DNA of 15,491 bases from DATARH01 sp035935235. GTDB taxonomy: Bacteria > Pseudomonadota > Alphaproteobacteria > ATCC43930 > CGMCC-115725. Every line of letters starts with the position of its first letter. Position 1 is the stretch's first letter. The position numbers were made by a program, and so were the translations under genes. Below the pieces are notes generated by a model, which worked only from the letters and a program-made list of their open reading frames with translations, had not been told where the DNA came from and made no database searches. Location of the stretch: the NCBI GenBank assembly GCA_035935235.1, contig DASYXG010000435.1, positions 1-15,491 of the forward strand, given 5' to 3'. This document shows positions 7,500 through 14,188 of the stretch, piece by piece.

Positions 7500-9467
7500 T
7501 TAACCGGCTTTGTTGACCCGCATGTACCACTCGACCAAGCGACGCACCTGTCGTTCAGTGTAGCCGCGGCTGACCATGCGTTCGAGGAAGTCGGCGTGTT
7601 TTTTCTCGGTATCCGAATCCTTCTTGGTGCCGAAGCTGATCACCGGCAGCAGATCCTCGACTTGGCTGAACATCCGTCGCTCGATCACCTCACGCAGCTT
7701 CTCGTAGGATTGCCATGACGGGTTGCGGCCGGCGTTGGCCGCACGGGCGCGCAGCGCAAACTTGACCACCTCATTACGGAAGTCTTTGGGATTGGCGATC
7801 CCCGCCGGCTTTTCAATCTTCGATAACTCTTGGTTCAACAGCTCGCGGTTCAACAGCTGCCCGGTATCGGGATCCTTGAAGTCCTGGTCCTCGATCCAGG
7901 CATCGGCGTAGGCGACGTAGCGATCGAACAGGTTCTGTCCGTAATCCGAATATGATTCGAGATAGGCCTTCTGGATCTCGTTGCCGATGTATTCGGCATA
8001 GCGCGGCGCCAGTTCGGCCTTGATGAAGTTGAGGTACTTCTTCTCGACTGCGTCGGGGAATTGCTCGCGCCAGATCGCCTGCTCGAGCACATACATCAGG
8101 TGCACCGGGTCGGCCGCGACCTCCTGAGTGTCGAAGTTGAAGGTGCCCGAGAGAACTTTGAAGGCAAACCGGGTCGAAATGCCTTCCATGCCCTCGTCGA
8201 CGCCCGCGGCGTCACGATATTCCTGCACCGATTTGGCGCGCGGATCGGTGTCCTTGAGGCTTTCACCGTCATAGACCCGCATCTTTGAGTGCAGATTCGA
8301 GTTCTCGTGCGGTTTCAGTCGAGACAGCACGCAGAAGCGCGACAGAATGTCGAGTGTCGACGGCGCGCACGCCGCGTTCGCCAGTTCACTCGACTGCAGG
8401 AGCTTCTCGTAGATACGGCGCTCTTCGGTCGCGCGCAGACAGTACGGCACCTTGATCACCGAAATGCGGTCGATAAAGGCCTCGTTGTTCTTGTTGTTCT
8501 TGAAGCTCTGCCATTCCGCCTCGTTCGAGTGCGCGAGAATGATGCCCTGATAGGGGATACCGCCGATATTCTCGGTGCCGGCGTAGTTGCCCTCCTGCGT
8601 CGCGGTCAAGAGCGGGTGCAGCATCTTGATCGGCGCCTTGAACATCTCGACGAATTCCATCAACCCCTGCGTGGTGCGGTTGAGCCCGCCCGAGAAGGAG
8701 TAGGCGTCAGGATCGTTCTGCGAATACATCTCAAGCTTGCGGATATCGACCTTGCCGACGAGGCTCGAGACATCCTGGTTGTTCTCGTCACCCGGCTCGG
8801 TCTTAGCGACGCAGATCTGCTTCAGCCGCGAGGGCTGCATGCGGACCACGCTAAATTTCGAGATATCGCCGCCGAATTCCTCGAGCCGCTTTACGGCCCA
8901 GGGTGAGATTGTGCCGGTCAGCCGGCGCGGTGGGATGCCATAGCGTTCCTCAATCTCCTTACCCATGACCGATGGATCGAACAGGCCGAGCGGGCTCTCG
9001 AAAATTGGGCTGATCTGGTCACCGGCCTTCAGAACGTATATCGGCTCTTTCTCCATCAGCTGCTTCAAGCGCTCGGCGAGCGAGGACTTGCCGCCGCCGA
9101 CGGGGCCCAGCAGGTAAAGCACCTGCTTCCGCTCTTCCAATCCCTGCGCGGCGTAACGAAAGAAGCCGACGATCCGCTCGATCGTCTCTTCCATGCCATA
9201 AAAATCCTCGAAAGCCGGGTAGATTTTCATGGTCCGGTTCATGAAGATGCGGCCAAGGCGGGGGTCCTGGCTGGTGTCCACCATTACCGGCTCGCCGATT
9301 GCCGTGAGCAGGCGCTCGGCCGCGCCCGCATAAAACGACGGATCGTCGGAGCAGGCCCGCAGATAGTCCTCCAGCGAGTACTCCACCTCACGGCGATTCT
9401 CGTAGAGCCGCGAGTAGAGCCCGAAAATCCCGTCTTCCGATCGCAACATCGCGCTATCCGATCGCAT
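7500..9467 (-). CDS. prkA: PrkA/YeaG family AAA+ protein (annotated serine protein kinase)
   Basis: First gene of the PrkA-YeaH-SpoVR operon. The 655-residue protein has an N-terminal AAA+ PrkA domain with Walker A GPVGGGKS (121-128) and the signatures TEPGDENNQDVSSLVGKVDIRKLE (in 223-246) and EFVEMFKAPIKMLHPLLTATQEGNY (in 271-295). The C-terminal PrkA domain includes AYLESYSDYGQNLFDRYV and EKPAGIANPKDFRNE. It is close to E. coli YeaG (about 644 residues) along its whole length. The family was named for kinase activity in Bacillus, but an AAA+ protease role has also been proposed; sequence alone does not decide. The ATG at 9467 has GAGGTGA about five bases upstream; an in-frame ATG six codons later lacks such a site. 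A sigma54-type promoter lies about 195 bases upstream. Confidence 0.97.
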   Translation of the reverse strand: MRSDSAMLRSEDGIFGLYSRLYENRREVEYSLEDYLRACSDDPSFYAGAAERLLTAIGEPVMVDTSQDPRLGRIFMNRTMKIYPAFEDFYGMEETIERIVGFFRYAAQGLEERKQVLYLLGPVGGGKSSLAERLKQLMEKEPIYVLKAGDQISPIFESPLGLFDPSVMGKEIEERYGIPPRRLTGTISPWAVKRLEEFGGDISKFSVVRMQPSRLKQICVAKTEPGDENNQDVSSLVGKVDIRKLEMYSQNDPDAYSFSGGLNRTTQGLMEFVEMFKAPIKMLHPLLTATQEGNYAGTENIGGIPYQGIILAHSNEAEWQSFKNNKNNEAFIDRISVIKVPYCLRATEERRIYEKLLQSSELANAACAPSTLDILSRFCVLSRLKPHENSNLHSKMRVYDGESLKDTDPRAKSVQEYRDAAGVDEGMEGISTRFAFKVLSGTFNFDTQEVAADPVHLMYVLEQAIWREQFPDAVEKKYLNFIKAELAPRYAEYIGNEIQKAYLESYSDYGQNLFDRYVAYADAWIEDQDFKDPDTGQLLNRELLNQELSKIEKPAGIANPKDFRNEVVKFALRARAANAGRNPSWQSYEKLREVIERRMFSQVEDLLPVISFGTKKDSDTEKKHADFLERMVSRGYTERQVRRLVEWYMRVNKAG

Positions 9468-9661
9468 TGCTCACCTCAATCGACCTCGGTGCCGACCATT
9501 TTGGTGGCCATCGCATCCGTTCATGCACAACGTTGGCGGCGCAAAAAAAGTCTCGCGACGCCCCGTAAATGCACAAATTTTAAACGCGAAATCGCCACCG
9601 CCCCCCACGGCCGGGCATCGGCGCGGCCACCATATCGCCAACTACAACCCCATTCGCAGAC

Positions 9662-9677
9662 GCAAGCCATATGCCAA
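9662..9677 (-). promoter_or_regulatory. sigma54 (RpoN)-type promoter for prkA-yeaH-spoVR
   Basis: The minus strand reads TTGGCATATGGCTTGC. Against the RpoN consensus YTGGCACG-N4-TTGC it matches ten of twelve defined positions and has the diagnostic GG and GC dinucleotides exactly ten bases apart. The predicted start is near 9650, giving a leader of about 180 bases. A second, weaker GG-N10-GC (TTGGCGATATGGTGGC) lies just downstream, around 9626-9641. Sigma54 control fits reports that E. coli yeaGH is RpoN- and NtrC-dependent. Confidence 0.55.
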
Positions 9678-9695
9678 AGCTTTGTGGCAACACTA

Positions 9696-9709
9696 CGGTC
9701 GATCAACCG
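9696..9709. promoter_or_regulatory. promoter-proximal dyad, candidate activator site
   Basis: The minus strand reads CGGTTGATCGACCG, a 14-base near-palindrome with one mismatched pair. It is centred about 52 bases upstream of the predicted sigma54 start. The segment GTGCGGTTGAT recurs at the distal copy. No known regulator consensus was matched with confidence. Confidence 0.35.
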
Positions 9710-9722
9710 CACCTGGGCCGCA

Positions 9723-9748
9723 CCGCGCCCCTTTCCGGACGGGCGTGG
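9723..9748. repeat. GC-rich inverted repeat in the prkA upstream region
   Basis: CCGCGCCC and GGGCGTGG on the plus strand pair over eight positions (one G-T) around a ten-base loop. It lies between the two copies of the dyad motif. No T-run follows on either strand, so it does not look like a terminator; function unknown. Confidence 0.4.
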
Positions 9749-9755
9749 CTCCCAC

Positions 9756-9768
9756 CGGTAATCAACCG
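9756..9768. promoter_or_regulatory. distal dyad, second candidate activator site
   Basis: The minus strand reads CGGTTGATTACCG (CGGT and ACCG arms). It lies within an exact 11-base direct repeat GTGCGGTTGAT (9761-9771) of the copy at 9702-9712, 59 bases apart. It is centred about 112 bases upstream of the predicted sigma54 start, a normal distance for an enhancer-binding protein. Confidence 0.35.
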
Positions 9769-9937
9769 CACTCGGAACCGACAGCAACAACATCTTGTGG
9801 TGCCCTGTCAAATGCTCCGCAGCATATATGAACCCTCACTGATCCCCAAACCGATTCTACTAGAGCGATGGTCGGCGGAGATCCGGTATTCCATCAGCTT
9901 TTCGCTACCTATCCATTTAAGCGTCGTTTGGCCGCAC

Positions 9938-10783
9938 TCAAGGTAGTCCCAACCAACGATCAAGCTCGTTAAACGGGCCCTGCTTCAATCTCGCGAGGCC
10001 ATCGATGGCGCCGTGCGCGCGGCGCGCCAACTTTTCCTCGGACCGCCAGTTCGCTTCCAGCGCCGCTGCAAGGTCGCTGGCCAGGCAGGCATACCCGGCA
10101 TCGGTCATGTGGAGCCCGTCGGCGCCGATCAGGGGTGGCGCGTCGGACGGGTGCATGCGTTCCCAGTACCGCATCAGCGCGAAGCGGCGGAACAGACCGA
10201 CATGAGTCTCGTTCGCCGTATCCGCGATCAAATCTTCCATCACACCGAAAGCCGACCGATCAAGCACCCGCGGCGCGTATTGCAAATCCATCAAAACGAC
10301 GTCGATACCGGCGTTCTTCAGCAGGGCGATCCCCGCGCGCATTGACTCTCCGTCAGCGGCAAGGTTGTCGCGGCGTAATACGGCGTTGGTGCCGACCTGC
10401 CAGATCACCAGATCGGGATGCAGCGCGACAACATCGGCGGAGAGCCGGGCCACTTCCTCTGGCGCATCCTGGCCGCTGATACCGCGATTGATGACATGAA
10501 TGTCAACCCCGGGGAAATGAGCGCTGAGTGCTTCCTGAAGCTGGCTCGGATAGGTTTGCTCGAGGCCGGTTGCGCCCACCCCAACGGTCGAGGAGGAGCC
10601 AATCGCGACGATATTGAGCGGTCCGCCGGTGCTGATTCGCGCGGCAGTGCGCTCGAGTGGCGCCATAATCGCCGACCAGCCCGCCGGCGCGTTACACCAA
10701 TACGGAGTCGCCGCGAGCGCGGCGATGGGGAGCAAAAGAGCGGCGGCGAGAGCAATGCTGCGCCAGCAGGCCAAGCGGGTCAC
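9938..10783 (-). CDS. exported SGNH/GDSL-type hydrolase with intact catalytic motifs
   Basis: Predicted periplasmic esterase or acyltransferase of the SGNH fold, 281 residues. A signal peptide spans about 1-25 (hydrophobic ALAAALLLPIAALA, cleavage near ALA-ATP). Block I is IGSSSTVG (61-68) with Ser64 as likely nucleophile, block II is INRG (98-101), block III is GTN (131-133) with the oxyanion Asn, and block V is DGLH (222-225) supplying Asp and His. The mature protein has just two Cys, 30 and 233, suggesting a disulfide. The start is the GTG at 10783, which overlaps the stop of the preceding gene (GTGA) and immediately precedes the signal peptide; a longer upstream reading would be that gene's own sequence in another frame. 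It is the last gene of the OpgC-SGNH-SGNH operon and is paralogous to its neighbour. Substrate unknown; an envelope glycan is suggested by context. Confidence 0.88.
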   Translation of the reverse strand: MTRLACWRSIALAAALLLPIAALAATPYWCNAPAGWSAIMAPLERTAARISTGGPLNIVAIGSSSTVGVGATGLEQTYPSQLQEALSAHFPGVDIHVINRGISGQDAPEEVARLSADVVALHPDLVIWQVGTNAVLRRDNLAADGESMRAGIALLKNAGIDVVLMDLQYAPRVLDRSAFGVMEDLIADTANETHVGLFRRFALMRYWERMHPSDAPPLIGADGLHMTDAGYACLASDLAAALEANWRSEEKLARRAHGAIDGLARLKQGPFNELDRWLGLP

Positions 10784-11541
10784 GGGATTGCGCGCCGAAT
10801 GACTTGGGCCAGCTTGTGGGCGATGCAGGTATAAACGCGCGCCGCCAGCTTGGCGCGATCCTCCGGGGCAACCTCGTCGAAATTGAACACTTTCTGCTCG
10901 CTCCAATAGCGCATCATTGCGTAGCGCGGCAGCACATAGACCTCTGCGAGATCGCCGACGCGGTGTAATGCCTTCAGATACGCTTCAAAATTGATAAGAG
11001 CAGTGGCGCTCTTCGAGAATTGCATGTCGACCATGACGATGTCGATTGCCCGATTCTTGAGCTGGTCGACTCCGTTCTGCAGCGTTTCGGCAAAGTCGTC
11101 GATATCGGTGCCGCGCACCGCGTCGTTGATGCCGGTCTCCCAGATCACCATGACCGGGTCCTCGGCAAAGACGTCAGTCGGAAAACGTTCCAGATTTTGT
11201 CGCGCGGATTGCCGCGGAACGCCCTTATTGACGACGGTGATCGACCCCATCTGGTAGTCATTCGAAAGGATCTGCTCGAGTTGATGCGGGAAGGAAAGAT
11301 CCGGCGAACCTGCGGCCTGACCGATCGTTGAGGCACCGCCGATCGCAACGATCGTCGCAGGCTGATGTGCCTTGAGGCGTGCAGCGAGGTGCGGCAGTTG
11401 TGCTCCCGCTTCCATCAACTCCGCTGGCGTGGCGCATTCATCGGGTTCGGCAGCCAAACCGGGCGCAGCCGCGCCCATCACGGCCAGAATTCCCGCCAGC
11501 GCCATCATTGCCGGGCTGGCGGAATGCCGCCTTCCCCCCAT
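10780..11541 (-). CDS. exported SGNH-fold protein lacking catalytic residues (predicted pseudoenzyme)
   Basis: A 253-residue relative of the next gene. The signal peptide runs to about residue 31 (GAAAPGLAA before EPDE). The SGNH layout is recognisable: block I IGGASTIG (67-74), block II VNKG (104-107), block III GIN (137-139) and YAMMRYW (207-213), matching FALMRYW in the neighbour. At the nucleophile position block I has Ala70 where the paralogue has Ser64, and no Asp-x-x-His motif occurs near the C-terminus. Its only two mature-region Cys (36 and 239) are 203 residues apart, exactly as in the paralogue. The ATG at 11541 has GGAGG four bases upstream and overlaps the previous stop by one base; a TTG one codon earlier is less likely. 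Probably a binding or scaffold partner; that role is inferred. Confidence 0.85.
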   Translation of the reverse strand: MGGRRHSASPAMMALAGILAVMGAAAPGLAAEPDECATPAELMEAGAQLPHLAARLKAHQPATIVAIGGASTIGQAAGSPDLSFPHQLEQILSNDYQMGSITVVNKGVPRQSARQNLERFPTDVFAEDPVMVIWETGINDAVRGTDIDDFAETLQNGVDQLKNRAIDIVMVDMQFSKSATALINFEAYLKALHRVGDLAEVYVLPRYAMMRYWSEQKVFNFDEVAPEDRAKLAARVYTCIAHKLAQVIRRAIP

Positions 11542-12719
11542 CAATCCTCCCCCTCGCCCCGTTGTCCGCCTGCGGGTAACGGCGGTGTCAGCGGCGTCCG
11601 TTGCACTTCTCTATACCAGTCGAGCATCGCCGCCGTCAGACACATTGCGGCGATGCCGACGAGATTTACCGCGATCTGCATGGCGAATCCGGTGGCGATT
11701 TCCGACATTAGGAAATGGCCAAGTGCCGACAGCAAAATGCTCAGGCAGAAAATCTCAAGAGAGTGGCTGCCGCATAAGACGACCGGCCGCGTCCAGGCGG
11801 AATGAAGGAATGGCGCTCGAGGCGCTATCCAGCGTGCCACCAGGACAAACAGAGCAAAGAAGGAGATGAGTCGTATCGGCGCGAGGTTGCCCTTGTTGAC
11901 CGGCCACAGAGCGCGCAGGAACAGCGCAGGAAAATTTTCGTGGAACCCGTGGAACACCCAGCTCAAGCGAATAGTCAGCGCTGTGATCGCGACGACGATG
12001 GCAGGCACGTAGGCGAGGCGCAAAAGGGTGGCCGGACCACGCTGATGCGCGTCGGTCTGACCGAGCACGGTCCCCAACACGAAGAGGAATTGCCAGGCGA
12101 GGGGGTTAAACGTCCACAGGCTGCCGGGCGGGTAAGCGGGGACGTCAATGTCAAAGATTTGTACCGCGATGTAGATCATCAACGAGGGAACCAACGCCAG
12201 CCAGGGGCTGCGCCGCACGGCGACGAGCGCCAGCGGGAAGATCAACAGAAGCACAATATAAAGCGGCAGAATGTCGAGAAAGGTCGGCTGAAATTGCAGG
12301 ATCAGCGCCTGGACCACTGCGATATGCGGGTGTTCGAGGAAATCTCCAACCCCCATTTCCTCGTTGTACATCGGGTTGTTGAAGGTTTTGACCGTGTACG
12401 AAACTTCAGCGATGAAGATGACGAACAAAAAGATATGGGCGACATAGAGCTGCCAGGCGCGGCGCATCACTTGCACGGTCGCGAACAATACCCCGCGCGC
12501 CGCCATTGCTCTGCCGTAGACCAGCGAGGCGGTGAACCCGGAGATGAAGATGAACACCTCCGCCGCATCGGAAAACCCGATCGCCGACAGGGTGAAATAG
12601 TTGAGATAGTTTTCGGGAATGTGATCGATGAAGATACAAATCAGCGCCACGCCGCGGAAAAAATCTAGACGCAGGTCGCGCGACAAAGCGGGCGGTGACG
12701 GGTCGGTCGGCGTTCTCAT
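11541..12719 (-). CDS. OpgC-like multi-spanning membrane acyltransferase
   Basis: A 392-residue inner-membrane protein with about ten hydrophobic segments between residues 22 and 366. It resembles the OpgC family, whose named member succinylates osmoregulated periplasmic glucans. The N-terminal signature RLDFFRGVALICIFIDHIP (17-35) combines an RxDxxRG-like motif with His33, as in membrane acyltransferases; AEVFIFISGFTASLVYGR (53-70) and the late SHSLEIFCLSILLS (318-331) are also typical. The donor and acceptor are unknown, so I give no gene symbol. The ATG at 12719 lacks a good Shine-Dalgarno, but the conserved region starts only 14 residues in. The last 18 or so residues (TPPLPAGGQRGEGED) are encoded by a palindromic repeat-like sequence and are probably not part of the fold. 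It leads an operon with two SGNH proteins. Confidence 0.9.
   Translation of the reverse strand: MRTPTDPSPPALSRDLRLDFFRGVALICIFIDHIPENYLNYFTLSAIGFSDAAEVFIFISGFTASLVYGRAMAARGVLFATVQVMRRAWQLYVAHIFLFVIFIAEVSYTVKTFNNPMYNEEMGVGDFLEHPHIAVVQALILQFQPTFLDILPLYIVLLLIFPLALVAVRRSPWLALVPSLMIYIAVQIFDIDVPAYPPGSLWTFNPLAWQFLFVLGTVLGQTDAHQRGPATLLRLAYVPAIVVAITALTIRLSWVFHGFHENFPALFLRALWPVNKGNLAPIRLISFFALFVLVARWIAPRAPFLHSAWTRPVVLCGSHSLEIFCLSILLSALGHFLMSEIATGFAMQIAVNLVGIAAMCLTAAMLDWYREVQRTPLTPPLPAGGQRGEGED
11559..11582. repeat. REP-like palindrome inside the 3' end of the opgC-like gene
   Basis: On the minus strand CCGTTACCCGC and GCGGACAACGG form a stem (5 bp, a 2-base internal mismatch, 4 bp) around a two-base loop. 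It translates as PLPAGGQRG, a tail of the kind encoded by short extragenic palindromes that run into proteobacterial gene ends. It ends 17 bases before the next start codon. Confidence 0.5.
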
Positions 12720-12743
12720 GATGCTGGCGCGAGGCGCCGCGCT

Positions 12744-12772
12744 AATCTATCAATCCGGCTAAGCGCCGTCGA
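12744..12772 (-). promoter_or_regulatory. weak candidate promoter for the OpgC-SGNH operon
   Basis: In the 84-base gap after scoB, TCGACG and TAGATT are separated by 17 bases, each matching four of six consensus positions. The overlapping TTGATA is a better -35 but has no -10 at the right distance. Read-through from scoAB is an alternative. Confidence 0.25.
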
Positions 12773-12803
12773 TCCGACCTGGAAAAGGGGGTCGACGCCT
12801 CGA

Positions 12804-13451
12804 TCAGCCCAATCCGGGCCCGAGCGCGTAATCGGCTTCCGTCTTGCCGCGAATCTCCTGGAGCGACACTTCGGGTGCCAGTTCCAGCAAGGTCATCCCG
12901 TTGCCGTGGCGGTCGATCTCGAAAACACCGAGATCAGTGATCACCATGTCGACGACTCCGGCGCCGGTCAGCGGCAGGTTGCATCGGTGCAGGAGTTTCG
13001 GCTCGTCCTTGGCGGTGTGTTCCATCAAGACCACGACCCGTTTGACCCCGGCCACCAAATCCATCGCCCCGCCCATACCCTTCACCATCCGGCCGGGGAT
13101 CATCCAATTGGCAAGGTCGCCGTTCTCGGCCACCTGCATCGCGCCGAGGATCGACAGATCGATATGCCCACCGCGTACCATCCCGAAGGATTGCGCACTG
13201 TCGAAATAGCTCGTAGTCGGCAGTTCCGTGATGGTCTGCTTGCCGGCGTTGATAAGGTCGGGGTCTTCCTCACCCTCATAGGGGAACGGACCCATGCCGA
13301 GCATGCCATTCTCACTCTGCAGCTGAACGGTGATTCCGCTCGGGATGTAGTTCGACACCAGTGTCGGGATGCCGATGCCAAGATTGACGTAGAACCCGTC
13401 CTTCAGCTCACGGGCGGCGCGTTGCGCCATCTCATCGCGGGTCCAAGCCAT
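12804..13451 (-). CDS. scoB: 3-oxoacid CoA-transferase subunit B
   Basis: Catalytic subunit of succinyl-CoA:3-ketoacid CoA-transferase, which moves CoA between succinyl-CoA and acetoacetate in ketone-body or polyhydroxybutyrate breakdown, in the cytoplasm. The 215-residue protein has the early YVNLGIGIPTLVSNY (21-35) and the SENGMLGMGP motif, whose Glu47 forms the glutamyl-CoA intermediate. GGHIDLSILGAMQV and KGMGGAMDLV follow, as in type I CoA-transferase beta subunits. GAGGAGGAG precedes the ATG. It follows scoA by 14 bases, so the two are one operon. An acetate CoA-transferase (atoA-like) specificity is possible, but the sequence is closer to ScoB. Confidence 0.95.
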   Translation of the reverse strand: MAWTRDEMAQRAARELKDGFYVNLGIGIPTLVSNYIPSGITVQLQSENGMLGMGPFPYEGEEDPDLINAGKQTITELPTTSYFDSAQSFGMVRGGHIDLSILGAMQVAENGDLANWMIPGRMVKGMGGAMDLVAGVKRVVVLMEHTAKDEPKLLHRCNLPLTGAGVVDMVITDLGVFEIDRHGNGMTLLELAPEVSLQEIRGKTEADYALGPGLG

Positions 13452-13465
13452 GGCTTTGCTCCTCC

Positions 13466-14167
13466 TCAGCCGCGCTTCCGCACGGTGCGCTGCTCGATGC
13501 GCTTGTCGTAATGGTCGTAGTGGACGATGCGCTGCACGAAGATGCCGGGGGTGTGGATCTGATCTGGGTCGATTTGTCCGGCGGGGACGAGATGCTCGAC
13601 CTCGACGACCGTTACACTTCCGGCGGTTGCCATAACCGGATTGAAATTGCGCGCGGTCTTGCGGAACACAAGGTTGCCCTCGGTATCGGCCTTCCAGGCA
13701 TGGACGATCGCGAGATCGGCAAAGAGCCCGCGTTCCATGAGGTAGGTCTGGCCGCCAAACTCGCGCGTCTCCTTGCCCTCGGCGACGAGGGTACCGACCC
13801 CGGTCTTGGTGAAGAACGCCGGGATACCGGCGCCGCCGGCACGAATACGCTCGGCGAGCGTGCCCTGGGGGTTGAATTCGAGCTCGAGCTCGCCCTTGAG
13901 GTAGAGGTCGGCAAATAGCTTGTTTTCCCCGACATAGGACGAAATCATCTTCTTGATCTGACGCGTCTCCAGCAGGAGGCCAAGCCCAGCGCCGTCGATC
14001 CCGGCATTGTTGGAGATGACCGTCAGATTCTTGACGCCGGAGGCCTTGACCTCGGCGATGAGCTTCTCAGGGATGCCCGATAGGCCAAAGCCGCCAGCCA
14101 TAATGGTCATGCCGTCACGCAGCAACCCAGCCAGCGCTGCCTTGGCATCGGGGTAAATCTTGTTCAT
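13466..14167 (-). CDS. scoA: 3-oxoacid CoA-transferase subunit A
   Basis: Alpha subunit of the same CoA-transferase as the next gene. The 233-residue protein starts KIYPDAKAALAGLLRDG. It has the glycine-rich CoA-binding loop GGFGLSGIPEKLI (25-37), SNNAGIDGAGLGLLL (52-66), SSYVGENK (76-83) and TLAERIRAGGAGIPAF (103-118). FRKTARNFNPVMATA and QIDPDQIHTPGIFVQRIV follow near the C-terminus. These are standard for ScoA, at normal length. AGGAG lies six bases before the ATG. A sigma70-type promoter with a perfect -35 sits directly upstream, so scoAB is probably transcribed independently of the gene before it. Confidence 0.95.
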   Translation of the reverse strand: MNKIYPDAKAALAGLLRDGMTIMAGGFGLSGIPEKLIAEVKASGVKNLTVISNNAGIDGAGLGLLLETRQIKKMISSYVGENKLFADLYLKGELELEFNPQGTLAERIRAGGAGIPAFFTKTGVGTLVAEGKETREFGGQTYLMERGLFADLAIVHAWKADTEGNLVFRKTARNFNPVMATAGSVTVVEVEHLVPAGQIDPDQIHTPGIFVQRIVHYDHYDKRIEQRTVRKRG

Positions 14168-14188
14168 CGCGCGCTCCTGCTCGGAGCG

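Larger units (their letters stand above)
9468..9937. other. 470-base non-coding gap upstream of prkA
   Basis: This is the largest gene-free stretch in the window. I see no protein family in any frame and no tRNA or transposase remnant. It holds, in transcription order on the minus strand, an AT-richer stretch after the last SGNH gene (about 9800-9937), a repeated dyad motif (9756-9768 and 9696-9709), a GC-rich hairpin (9723-9748), a sigma54-type promoter (9662-9677) and a long leader to prkA. The leader contains a run of seven T on the minus strand (9543-9549). Confidence 0.7.

Noticed and set aside
9543..9559. Intrinsic terminator from a run of seven T on the minus strand
   Set aside because: The preceding stem GTC-GCGA-GAC is only three base pairs, too weak for termination. 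It also lies within the expected prkA leader.
9521..9811. Possible small genes in the gap upstream of prkA on either strand (about 100 codons)
   Set aside because: No ribosome site or family resemblance, and the composition is Arg/Pro/Ala-rich as in non-coding GC-rich DNA. The region contains the promoter elements instead.
9468..9937. General stress (EcfG) promoter, GGAAC-N16/17-CGTT, upstream of prkA
   Set aside because: No GGAAC occurs on the minus strand at a suitable distance from a CGTT. The one GGAAC seen is on the plus strand and lacks the -10 partner.
10784..10906. N-terminal extension of the active SGNH hydrolase
   Set aside because: It would place about 41 polar residues before a clear signal peptide and overlaps the preceding gene in a wrong frame. 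The GTG at 10783 gives a normal exported protein.
11802..12668. Plus-strand open frame of 288 codons
   Set aside because: It is antisense to the OpgC-like membrane protein. Its Gln/Glu/His/Arg-rich composition is what hydrophobic codons give in reverse.
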